Assembly (NCBI GenBank): GCA_021805205.1
Contig: JAJZFV010000028.1
Location: forward strand, 1-64,000
DNA from: Actinomycetes bacterium
GTDB lineage: Bacteria > Actinomycetota > Acidimicrobiia > Acidimicrobiales > Acidimicrobiaceae
Direction: 5' to 3'
DNA: 64,000 nt
The notes beneath the pieces are model-generated. The model ran no database searches. It was not told where the DNA came from and saw only the letters and a program-made list of their open reading frames with translations. A program made the translations under genes and the position numbers. Shown here piece after piece: positions 21,004 through 29,387 of the stretch; position 1 is the first letter of the stretch; each line of letters starts with the position of its first letter.

Positions 21004-21005
21004 AG

Positions 21006-21797
21006 CTAACGCTTAAATGGAAAGGCGCGAGTCGCATAAAGGCGGCCGTCTGCTTTAGTAAGAGCGCATTCGTACCCTTCGAGCCCCTCGATAACGTCGA
21101 ATATTTCGAGGCCGGCAACAAATACCGCGGTTGCTAGGCCATCTGCCATTGTAAGCGATGGGCCAATGACCGTAGCAGATAGGTTTTCTATCGTTCTACT
21201 GGGATACCTTGGATCAATGATATGGTGCCTGCGTTCGTATAGCGCGCTGGTGGCAACCGAGTCCGCGCCTTGGATGGCGAAAGCTAACTTTGATCTGTCC
21301 AAGGGATCGACAACGCCAAAGGAGAATCGTTCGCCCTCGCGCAAGGTGCCGAACGATGCAATGTCTCCTGCTCCGTTGATGATTGCCCCCCTCACTCCTT
21401 CCAACTTTAGATGTGTTAGTGCACGTTCTACCGCCCATCCCTTTACCACGCCGGTTGGGTCAACTCCACTACCTAGATAGTGGTGGTCGAACGCTCCTCG
21501 CGTGATCGTTTTGAGATAGTCACAGACCTCTAGAACATATCTAACATCGCTAGGTTGATCCTTAGTAACTCTGAGGGGACGGTTCAGCGAGATCCATGAG
21601 TCGGATTTGTAAGTGCTAAACCTAAGGTCAGCCTGAACCAGAGATTGTTTTGCGGATGTGAGTGCCGCCCGAAGTGGCGAATCCGATAAGTGTAGCTCAG
21701 GACGATCAACGTAAATGTCGAAGGTTACGATGGTGCCCATGACTTCGAAAAGTTCGGTCACATGCAGAGGTTCATTATCTTTGGAGCGCCGAAACAC
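21006..21797 (-). CDS. apbE: FAD:protein FMN transferase ApbE
   Basis: Flavinyltransferase that attaches FMN through a phosphoester bond to a Thr/Ser of target proteins, using FAD and Mg2+. The 263-residue protein has DPTGVVKGWAVERA, GAGDIASFG, SVATSALYERRHHIIDP and TMADGLATAVFV, the substrate and metal-binding blocks of the family. There is no clear lipoprotein signal, so it may act in the cytoplasm or be anchored otherwise. It lies five bases downstream of an FMN-bind protein and behind a membrane flavohaem oxidoreductase, making the FMN-bind protein its obvious target. Confidence 0.94.
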   Translation of the reverse strand: MFRRSKDNEPLHVTELFEVMGTIVTFDIYVDRPELHLSDSPLRAALTSAKQSLVQADLRFSTYKSDSWISLNRPLRVTKDQPSDVRYVLEVCDYLKTITRGAFDHHYLGSGVDPTGVVKGWAVERALTHLKLEGVRGAIINGAGDIASFGTLREGERFSFGVVDPLDRSKLAFAIQGADSVATSALYERRHHIIDPRYPSRTIENLSATVIGPSLTMADGLATAVFVAGLEIFDVIEGLEGYECALTKADGRLYATRAFPFKR

Positions 21798-21802
21798 TAG
21801 AG

Positions 21803-22417
21803 CTAGATTCCTAATTTAGCTAGCGCGCCCTGAAGTGATTGTGCGAAGCCAGCGGTGGTGTAGCTTGCTCCACTGACGTTTTGGATATTGGCAGATTGAG
21901 CTTGCATCGCCTCTTGCTCGAGAATCGGAATAGCGTACTGGTCTATCGACGCAGACCGTGAGTTTCCACCGTCACTGAGGCTTGAAACGGTAACGTTAGT
22001 GATCTTATGTCCAGTTGCGGTAGCGGTCACAGCTAGGGTACCGAAGTAGTAGTTCACCGTCGGCCCCGTTGCACTAGCTGGGCCCGCGGCAGCTGTTGTT
22101 GTAGGTGAGGCAGTCGTAGTGGGTGCAGCGGTCGTCGCGGGGGCTGATGTTGGTGAAGGAGCTGATGTTGGTGCTGGTGCCGCAGTTGCAGCAGGAGCCT
22201 GACTAGAGGCGGCCTTTGCAGCTGTAGTTGTAGGTGCCGCTGTTGTGGCGCTCGATGATGCGGTTGAGGTCGTGGGCGAAGATGGAACTGTAGTCGCTGT
22301 GGAACCCGACGTTGGTAGAGACGACCCTAGGGTAACCTTTGCCGGGCTTGATTGAAATGATAGAACTCCAATTAGACCAACTCCGGTACCTGTAATTACG
22401 TAAAAGGAACGTTTCAT
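21803..22417 (-). CDS. secreted FMN-binding-domain protein with Thr/Ala/Pro linker
   Basis: A 204-residue exported protein: an N-terminal hydrophobic signal/anchor (residues ~5-22), a low-complexity Thr/Ala/Ser/Pro linker (~30-118), then an FMN_bind domain (~119-204) ending in NVSGASYTTAGFAQSLQGAL. The SGAS matches the ApbE acceptor motif, with Ser in place of the more common Thr at the flavinylated position. It probably carries covalent FMN outside the cytoplasmic membrane and shuttles electrons from the upstream membrane reductase. The linker would span the wall and may be O-glycosylated. Confidence 0.88.
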   Translation of the reverse strand: MKRSFYVITGTGVGLIGVLSFQSSPAKVTLGSSLPTSGSTATTVPSSPTTSTASSSATTAAPTTTAAKAASSQAPAATAAPAPTSAPSPTSAPATTAAPTTTASPTTTAAAGPASATGPTVNYYFGTLAVTATATGHKITNVTVSSLSDGGNSRSASIDQYAIPILEQEAMQAQSANIQNVSGASYTTAGFAQSLQGALAKLGI

Positions 22418-22469
22418 TTTCTTAGATGACCTTTTTTAGTTGTAAATTTTCCACTTTTTAAGTGACGTC

Positions 22470-23867
22470 CTAGAATGAGAACTCTTCGATGTGTATCTTG
22501 TCTTGAGTGACGCCTAATTTGCCAAGACTCTCTTTTACCTCATCGTTGAATCCGACCGGACCGCATATGAAGAAGTCGTTTTTATTTGCTTCGGGCACCA
22601 AACGATTGAGAGTCGCTGGATCGAGTTTGACGCTAGATCTTGAGCCAGTAACCTCGTAGAACTTCCCTCTGCGATTAGCCATTAGTTCTGCGATTTCGTC
22701 GTTGTGAATTAGGTCGTCAGAGGAGGATCCACGCAGAATGACATTGGTTTCAACATCAGCAGGCATGTCTTCAAGTAGCGCGCGAATAGGCGTAGCGCCA
22801 ACTCCGGCACCTATGAGGGTTATCTTCTTGTTCGAAGTGCGATACCTAGTGAATGCTCCGTATGGACCCTCTATAAAGACCCTTGTTCCAACTTTTAGCT
22901 TTGAAATCAATCCAGAGTGGTCACCTAGATCTTTAATTGTTACGCGGATGTAAGGAGGCCTCGGCATAGCGCTCAGTGAATAGGGGTGGGAGTGGAGGAA
23001 AAGATCCTTGCTCAAAAAGCGCCATTGAATGAACTGCCCCCCCGACACAGGTAGCTTGTCGAGGTGCTTCCCTTGACATGTGACCGAGTAGACCCCCGGC
23101 CCCTCTTCGACGATGGCAACGATCTTAAGTCTGTGTACGGCATTTCGGTACACCGTGACCAGCAGCCGGTTCCATAAGACAAATTCAGCAACGACTATAA
23201 ATGCGGCTACCCAAAGATCCCGGGCTAACGGGTGATTCAAAAACATCACTCCAGTGCGAACCTGGTGGCCGACGGAAAGTGCTACCCCCAAATAGGTATA
23301 AAGGTGCACTACCCACCACGTTTCGTACTTCATCTTTGAGCGGGCTCGCTTGTAGGAGGTTACTCCAGCCATGATTAAAAGGATGTAACCTACAATCGCC
23401 ATGAGCATATCGGGATAGTGGAAGATAAATGTGGTTAGCTGCTTGAACAGAGATGTGCTCGACAGTTTGGCGTAGCCATAGATCGACAGTCCAACGTGAA
23501 CCGTCAAGAGTACAAGTGCATATGGCGCAAGCTTGCGATGCCACTTCACTAACTTGTCTTGGCCAAGCGTTCTTTCGATAATTGAAACTCTCGCCGCAAG
23601 GAGTACTACTAATATGAGCATGTAAGTGGCGATGAGTCCCGACGCTCTCGTTATAGCGAGGGCCAGTCCGCCGGGGCCCTTAAGAGCCCCATTGGCGTCA
23701 CCCATTACATAGAGGGCCATAGTCGCACCGAGACCTAGTCCCAATACCAGAGAGGCTGCATCTACTGCTCCCTTTGATGGGAGGGGGAAGTTGGGGCTTC
23801 GGCGCACGCTCTGCGGCCGAGACCATAACTCCTTTACCCTTGATTGATGCTCTACCTTTGATGCCAT
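22470..23867 (-). CDS. ferric-reductase-like transmembrane flavohaem oxidoreductase
   Basis: A 465-residue membrane oxidoreductase. The N-terminal half (~40-235) has about six helices with His pairs suited to two b-haems (KWHRKLAPYALVLLTVH; VVHLYTYLGVALSVGHQ). The C-terminal half is a ferredoxin-NADP reductase-like module: FAD-binding HSHPYSLSAMP, NAD(P)-binding LIGAGVGATPIRAL and FICGPVGF near the end. It would pass NAD(P)H electrons across the membrane. It heads a three-gene minus-strand unit with an FMN-bind protein and ApbE, an arrangement known from flavin-based extracytosolic electron-transfer systems. The final acceptor (ferric iron, quinone or other) is not shown. Confidence 0.92.
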   Translation of the reverse strand: MASKVEHQSRVKELWSRPQSVRRSPNFPLPSKGAVDAASLVLGLGLGATMALYVMGDANGALKGPGGLALAITRASGLIATYMLILVVLLAARVSIIERTLGQDKLVKWHRKLAPYALVLLTVHVGLSIYGYAKLSSTSLFKQLTTFIFHYPDMLMAIVGYILLIMAGVTSYKRARSKMKYETWWVVHLYTYLGVALSVGHQVRTGVMFLNHPLARDLWVAAFIVVAEFVLWNRLLVTVYRNAVHRLKIVAIVEEGPGVYSVTCQGKHLDKLPVSGGQFIQWRFLSKDLFLHSHPYSLSAMPRPPYIRVTIKDLGDHSGLISKLKVGTRVFIEGPYGAFTRYRTSNKKITLIGAGVGATPIRALLEDMPADVETNVILRGSSSDDLIHNDEIAELMANRRGKFYEVTGSRSSVKLDPATLNRLVPEANKNDFFICGPVGFNDEVKESLGKLGVTQDKIHIEEFSF

Positions 23868-25239
23868 GATTTACACTCTAAAACTTGTGACTATATCGAA
23901 TCTGAAAGAAGTCTGGGAATTGGCATAAGGATAATTTCGTTGGTGCTTTGCCAGTCTTCATTTCTAATCATATTTTTCGACAAAATTCTTATTTATCTTG
24001 AGTCCTTGTCTCTTTCAAATAGTATGAATTTTCTCTGAAAATATCCAATCAAAAGAGGATATCCGATCGGTTATCTATTGCCATTCAATCATGAATTACC
24101 ACTTCAGGATGGTGGTTAGACTGATACCTTCATTGTTGATTTCCGAAAGCTATTTCATACTATTCCTTCGATTACGTGTAATGCAAGTAATATCTCAAAA
24201 ATAATTGAGAAATTACTCATCTTTAACCTAGGTAAAGTAATTGAAAATAAGAGGTAAATCTCCTTGGAGCTAGGGGTTTTAAATTCGGCAGAAGATCTAC
24301 GTAATTACCTGTTCTTGGTCAGATCGACAATGTTAGCGGAATAAATATCCGATATCTAGTCTAACCGTAGCGTAAAAAGTAGTCTAAAGATTCGACCCGC
24401 AGCCATCCGGTGGCCGAGATAGTCACACCAGAGATCGGCGATTAACTTGATCTCTAGATGTGTGGCTTCAACTGCTTAAAAGTTCCTCGATATACGTTTT
24501 TGCTCCAACCCGACACATCTGTTTGGTTACCTGTGTTCCTTTTGCGGGGGTTTAAGCCTCATTGAGCCAGAATTTGATGATTCAAAGATCTTTCAGGTGA
24601 GCCTCCGAAGGTGAGATCGTAGATAATTAATAGCTATAGATCAAGGCGGAGTAGTACATTTATCGAGCCTTAGGGATCTATGAATTTGAAATGGCCATCT
24701 TTCTTTAGAGCCAACGAAGCTATTTGACGTTTCCCAGCAAATTCGTCCCTTCAATCACGTCTATTCTGGCAATTTTGTGGGATAGGTTAGTTTTGACTAA
24801 TAGTTGTTCCGTGTCGTAGGTGAAACTTCGCCTGTCCTCGATATTGGGGCGAAAACAGAGTTATTGTGGCCGCCTCCTGTAATCGAATCATTGTCACAGC
24901 CGTCCGTTGCTTCGTGGTATTGCCACTCGTGGTGGCTGTAGAAATGGATGGAGCTGGTATTTCACTGCTTCTGGCAAGCGAGGTACCGGTGGATTTTCAA
25001 AGCTATTCGATGGAGTGGTCGTCGGTTGGGGAGACTATAGCTTGGTCGATACCGTACTCAATGTGCAGTGAGGCACCTTAGATCTTGGGGTTGTTTGGCG
25101 ATACGGATTCATACTTTTGTGACTTCGCTCCTTGGCGGATCGGGTTATTTTATTGAATCTACCCTCTTTCCTGGGGTTGTTTCAGGTGCAAACTTTTAAC
25201 TTGGCATCGAGGTAGGTTGGTCTCTTCGGCGCACTTCCA
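23868..25239. other. 1.4 kb AT-rich intergenic region
   Basis: No supported gene. The single longer frame (24866-25081, plus) lacks a family match or good ribosome site. The left part is very AT-rich and includes the promoter of the flavohaem operon. No terminator or repeat array was recognised. Confidence 0.45.
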
Positions 25240-25533
25240 TTATCCCCCTGAAATTGCAGTTACAAAGTGAATGGTTTCAGTTCCGGTCACCAAAATAGCT
25301 GGTAGCTCTTCGTTTGGATCGATATCTGAGATATCCTCTCGCTGAGCAAAAATACGGATGTAGGCGCGACGAGTCCGCGTCATTGGGTCCCTTAAAGTGC
25401 CGCGCAACTGCGGGTACTCGTTTTCGAGCTGGTCGTAGATCTCGGTTAAAGTTTGTCCCTTGAATTCAAGGACATGTCCGTGCGGTATGGAGGCGTACTT
25501 CATGAGTTGAACTGGAATTTTGACGATTGCCAT
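25240..25533 (-). CDS. MoaD/ThiS-like sulfur-carrier protein
   Basis: A 97-residue beta-grasp (ubiquitin-like) protein ending in Gly-Gly (TAISGG), the C-terminus that is adenylated and thiocarboxylated in MoaD/ThiS sulfur carriers. It starts 14 bases after the stop of the upstream BNR-propeller gene, in the same direction, so the two form an operon. No molybdopterin or thiamine gene is nearby, so the role is probably in another sulfur transfer or tagging process involving its neighbour; that is inference. Confidence 0.85.
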   Translation of the reverse strand: MAIVKIPVQLMKYASIPHGHVLEFKGQTLTEIYDQLENEYPQLRGTLRDPMTRTRRAYIRIFAQREDISDIDPNEELPAILVTGTETIHFVTAISGG

Positions 25534-25547
25534 TATCTAAAACCTGC

Positions 25548-26654
25548 TTAAGCCGAAATCACCTCTACCGAGAGAACAGACGGAAGTGACGACGCTAGCT
25601 GGGACCAGTTTGCACCACCATCAGTGCTGCCAAAGACCTCTCCGGTGGTCGTTCCAAAATAGATACCAGTTCCGGTCGATCGATCGACCGATAGAGCTCC
25701 TCGAAGGACATTTCCATAGAAGTCACGTTGGGGTAGGCCATTTGAGATGCTCCTCCACCGTCCATCTTTTTCTAAGCAGAAGACCTTCAGTTCTCCATCG
25801 GGTGGAAAGTGTTCATGGTCGCTCTTAATCGGAATGACAACTGGTGTTTCATGTGGATAGTCAATAACTCCAACTACGAATCCGAAGTCACTCGGAAGAT
25901 TATTTGAAATCTCTCTCCAATTGTCGCCAGAGTCGTCGGTAGTTAGAACGTCCCAATGTTTTTGCATATACAACTTGGAACTATTTGAGCTACTCATAGC
26001 GATTCTATGAACGCAGTGTCCTACCTCGACGTCCTCGTCTGGAAGGTAGTCAGCCCTCAGACCTCTATTTATCGGTGTCCATGTGCCTCCTCCATCATCG
26101 GATCGAAAAGCTCCGGCTGCACTGATGGCAACAAAGAGACGGTTTTGATCACGTGGATCTTGGACTATGGTGTGAAGCGCCATACCTCCGGCACCTGGCT
26201 GCCATGAACTGCTTGTACCGTGGTTCCTTAGGCCGTCCAGCTCCTTCCAGCTCTCTCCCATGTCATGCGACACAAATAGGGCAGCGTCTTCAACTCCTGC
26301 GTAAATGATATTTCGGTCAAAGATTGAAGGTTCGAGAGACCATACTCGCTTGAACGACCATGGAACTTCGCTACCGTCGAAGAAGAGGTGGGTTTGATTG
26401 CCTCCGTTGTAAGCAAAGTCATTCGAAATTGCTTCAAAACTGTTACCGCCGTCTACAGATCGGAGAACGGTTTGACCGAACCAGAGATTGCTCTGGGATG
26501 CATAGATTAGTTTTGGATCCAATGGAGAGGCTTTGAAGTGGTAGATCTCCCACCCTGAAAACAACGGATCAGATAGTTCGTACTTGGCTTCTGCGTCGTT
26601 CCAGGAAGCTATGAAGCCTCCCTTTTTTGTTCCAATTAATAACCTCGGCTCCAT
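25548..26654 (-). CDS. BNR/sortilin-type beta-propeller protein
   Basis: A 368-residue protein built of repeated beta-propeller blades with Asp-box (BNR) motifs: RSVDGGNSF, VSHDMGESW, RSDDGGGTW, TTDDSGDNW and GSTDGGANW. Proteins of this kind are often called exo-alpha-sialidase-like or WD40/YVTN/BNR-repeat; true sialidase residues are not evident. There is no signal peptide, so it is probably cytoplasmic. It is the first gene of a pair with a MoaD/ThiS-like sulfur carrier. A function in glycan hydrolysis is unproven; a scaffold or substrate-recognition role is equally possible. Confidence 0.85.
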   Translation of the reverse strand: MEPRLLIGTKKGGFIASWNDAEAKYELSDPLFSGWEIYHFKASPLDPKLIYASQSNLWFGQTVLRSVDGGNSFEAISNDFAYNGGNQTHLFFDGSEVPWSFKRVWSLEPSIFDRNIIYAGVEDAALFVSHDMGESWKELDGLRNHGTSSSWQPGAGGMALHTIVQDPRDQNRLFVAISAAGAFRSDDGGGTWTPINRGLRADYLPDEDVEVGHCVHRIAMSSSNSSKLYMQKHWDVLTTDDSGDNWREISNNLPSDFGFVVGVIDYPHETPVVIPIKSDHEHFPPDGELKVFCLEKDGRWRSISNGLPQRDFYGNVLRGALSVDRSTGTGIYFGTTTGEVFGSTDGGANWSQLASSLPSVLSVEVISA

Positions 26655-26777
26655 CTACATCCCCCCGTTTGATCCTTGTTGGCAGATAATCTTGGCATCA
26701 CCGGCGAGGTGAGTCAAGGTGGAATTTGACCTTTTTAACAGTGGATTGACAGTATGGAATCTTTTTCGCTTTGGAAT

Positions 26778-28328
26778 TTAGAAGAGAAAGTCTTGGACTG
26801 GCCGATCTACCTCTGCGGCGATCGTCTTTACAATCGCATCTCCATATGCCTCTATTCGTCTTCGACCAAGAGTTGAAATTTTAGATAGTTCAGTGATGTC
26901 GGTTGGAAGTGACCTTGCCAGCACGTCTATTAGCTCATCGGTGAGGACTAAATTGACTGGAATCTCATTTCGTTTTGCTATCGAGCGTCTCAATTCGGCT
27001 ATCGCCTCCTTCGCTGCGGCATAGTGTGGCCCAGCTGCGGGTGGTTCAAATCTTCTACTTTGGTAGAAGGTATCTCCGTAGACGTAGTTATCCTGCTGTA
27101 TCTTGGTGCGTCTCCGAATCGACTCGTCGAATTCAAAGATTTCGTTGTTGAGTCGAAGTGCCATCTTATTCAATCCCCGAAGAAATAGACCGTCGATACT
27201 ACGTAACCGCGAGAGTGCAACGTAACCCATGCCCGGGGTGAAAGTGCGCCCTAGGTCGATATGGGCTTGATCTAGTGTCATTCCTTGAGACTTGTGAATC
27301 GTCATAGCCCAAGCAAGGCGAAGGGGGTACTGCTGCGCCGTGGCAACCACACTTCCGTCGACTTCGACTACCCAGCTGAACTTATTCACGGTCAGCGTTC
27401 GTCCATCGAAGTCGAGCTTTACCACTGGATTTTCCCCATCTAGAGAAAGCACAGTTGCCAGCGAACCGTTGACGAACTGTCGGCTAGGGTCATTTACGGT
27501 GAACATCACCTTGGCTCCAACCTTTAATTCAAGTACTTCAGGAGAGAGTATTCCCTTGATTAGTGCTGTGACTTGGTTAGAATCGCCATTGGACTTCATT
27601 CGAGAGATCCAAGGCTTTGCCTTGATTGAGTTGAGGCGGTTCGAATTTTCTGCGTCGACGTCGACATTGTGAGCATAAAGGGCTGGGGTGTCAGGTGGGG
27701 GAGTTATGGCGATTCGAGATGTGATCACCTCTTGGGATTCCTGTGAGAGTTGTCCACTTCTCATCTCAATCAACAACCTACTAAGGGGACCGTCGTCTTG
27801 TCGGTGTTGTTCGTCCAAGTAGCAGATGATTGGATCTAGGTCGCGCCACGCGGAAGATTTGAAGGCAAACGGAACGTCGATCTTTTCTTTAGTTACGGGT
27901 GGCAGCTGAAACATGTCGCCTACTAGAACCATTTGAATCCCTCCAAATGGCAGATCCTCACCTCGGGTAGCTTGCGCAATGTGATCGACGTAGTCAAGGG
28001 TATAGGAGCTAAGCATCGATACTTCATCGATGATTAGAACTTCAATGTTGGTGAAACGTCTCAGAATAGCTTCACGGGCTGCAATTTGATCTAAGTCTCT
28101 CTTGGAAAGAGAGTCGGCAACTCCAATCCCCGCGAAGGAGGCGAGTGTAACCCCACCTATCTGGGTGGCCGCAATACCTGTTGAGGCCGTTATCGCGAAG
28201 GGAGTTTCTTCTATTTTGAGGTGATTGGTAAAGCGGCCCAGCAAGAAGCTCTTGCCCGATCCAGGCGCACCAGTTAGGAAGACCGAGTCTCGATGGATTA
28301 GACGGGTAAAGGCCTCTTCTTGCAGCAT
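26778..28328 (-). CDS. Pif1-like SF1 DNA helicase with HRDC domain
   Basis: A 516-residue superfamily 1B helicase. In order: Walker A GAPGSGKS, ITASTGIAA, Walker B IIDEVSM, motif III GDMFQLPPV, a central nucleic-acid-binding region, and the C-terminal TIHKSQGMTLDQA...YVALSR of UvrD_C_2/RecD type. Residues ~430-505 (AIAELRRSIAKRNEIPV through LSTLGRRRIEAYG) form an HRDC domain, as in RecQ. Likely unwinds G-quadruplexes, R-loops or stalled forks with 5'-3' polarity. It stands alone, separated from its neighbours by over 100 bases. Confidence 0.92.
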   Translation of the reverse strand: MLQEEAFTRLIHRDSVFLTGAPGSGKSFLLGRFTNHLKIEETPFAITASTGIAATQIGGVTLASFAGIGVADSLSKRDLDQIAAREAILRRFTNIEVLIIDEVSMLSSYTLDYVDHIAQATRGEDLPFGGIQMVLVGDMFQLPPVTKEKIDVPFAFKSSAWRDLDPIICYLDEQHRQDDGPLSRLLIEMRSGQLSQESQEVITSRIAITPPPDTPALYAHNVDVDAENSNRLNSIKAKPWISRMKSNGDSNQVTALIKGILSPEVLELKVGAKVMFTVNDPSRQFVNGSLATVLSLDGENPVVKLDFDGRTLTVNKFSWVVEVDGSVVATAQQYPLRLAWAMTIHKSQGMTLDQAHIDLGRTFTPGMGYVALSRLRSIDGLFLRGLNKMALRLNNEIFEFDESIRRRTKIQQDNYVYGDTFYQSRRFEPPAAGPHYAAAKEAIAELRRSIAKRNEIPVNLVLTDELIDVLARSLPTDITELSKISTLGRRRIEAYGDAIVKTIAAEVDRPVQDFLF

Positions 28329-28491
28329 CCCTATAGGTTACTTACAATCTTTGGCTTGGCATGATTGCCAGAGCCGATAAATCCAAAGGGTAGCCCGATT
28401 GAACAGTAGGTGAATACGCTTGAAATCGAGATTTATTGTTCTGGTCAATAGTCCACAACTGTCGTTGGTCAAAACCATCCCAAATCTATCG

Positions 28492-29217
28492 CTATTGAGA
28501 CTCGAAGCTCATCCCAATAATCTTCCACCCTAGATCGTTGAAGCCGACCGCCTCTGCTACTTTGGCTGAGGCGACGTTTATCTCCGCGTGAAGGTAGATC
28601 GGTATATTTCCTTCATCTAGTATGTGGCGTGCCGCCTTGGAGACGAGGCGCCTAGCTACCTGCTTTCCAGCAGCTCTCTTCTCGACGACGACCGCGATCT
28701 CCCTGCCGTGGTCTAGATGGTGCTTTATCCCTACCCCTCCGATGTAGTTGCCGCTTTCATCGAAGGCCATCAAAACTTTGTGGCCAAATGGCTTTAGCCA
28801 CTCTGGAACGATCGGATCTGTGGCATCGATCCACTCCCCGATGTCATCGAAGGAGGTGATTTGGTTACTCCATCGGAATACCCCAAAAAACTCGCGACCC
28901 TCGAGAACTTTGGCGACCGAAGCTATCTCCTCTTTGGTAACCCTATCGTTGCCAAGTGCATCGATGACCTTTTCTGCGAGATTGGGTGCTAGCGATAGAA
29001 CGCCGGCTCCCGATTGGTTCACCACGCCTACAACGGGTCGAATACTCCCGTCCCAACCCTTGAGGTCACGAATCGGGCTCGCAATGATCGAGATCTTCCC
29101 CTCGCTCTCGATCCAGTCACCTAGGTACTCTTTGAGGAATGAATATGGAGGTACTGTTCTAGGATGAGCTTGCTTCTTCGCCTCAACGCTATCTTCGGTT
29201 CTTCTTTCGCTGTTCAT
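28492..29217 (-). CDS. GNAT-family N-acetyltransferase
   Basis: A 241-residue protein whose C-terminal half (~140-235) follows the GNAT fold: FDESGNYIGGVGIKHH (strand 4), EIAVVVEKRAAGKQVARRLVSKAARH (acetyl-CoA pyrophosphate loop and helix) and INVASAKVAEAVGF. The N-terminal half (~30-135) is a less recognisable domain that may hold the substrate. Acetyl acceptor unknown. It is divergent from ffh across about 170 bases. Confidence 0.7.
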   Translation of the reverse strand: MNSERRTEDSVEAKKQAHPRTVPPYSFLKEYLGDWIESEGKISIIASPIRDLKGWDGSIRPVVGVVNQSGAGVLSLAPNLAEKVIDALGNDRVTKEEIASVAKVLEGREFFGVFRWSNQITSFDDIGEWIDATDPIVPEWLKPFGHKVLMAFDESGNYIGGVGIKHHLDHGREIAVVVEKRAAGKQVARRLVSKAARHILDEGNIPIYLHAEINVASAKVAEAVGFNDLGWKIIGMSFESQ

Positions 29218-29387
29218 GATTTAAAGGTTACCTGAGTGTAAAGCCAATGGATATTTCGATCAGGTGCAGATTGGATTGAGCGCGAGATTGCGAAGGTGAA
29301 AAGTTATATCCAACTTAGGTTTATTCTTTAAGGTGCTGTCCAGTCTTCGACTTTGGGACGACGCTATTAATTTTTGGGAGCCAATCT

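Noticed and set aside
25240-25533. Molybdopterin synthase small subunit moaD
   Set aside because: No molybdenum cofactor genes nearby and its operon partner is a propeller protein, so only the fold is assigned.
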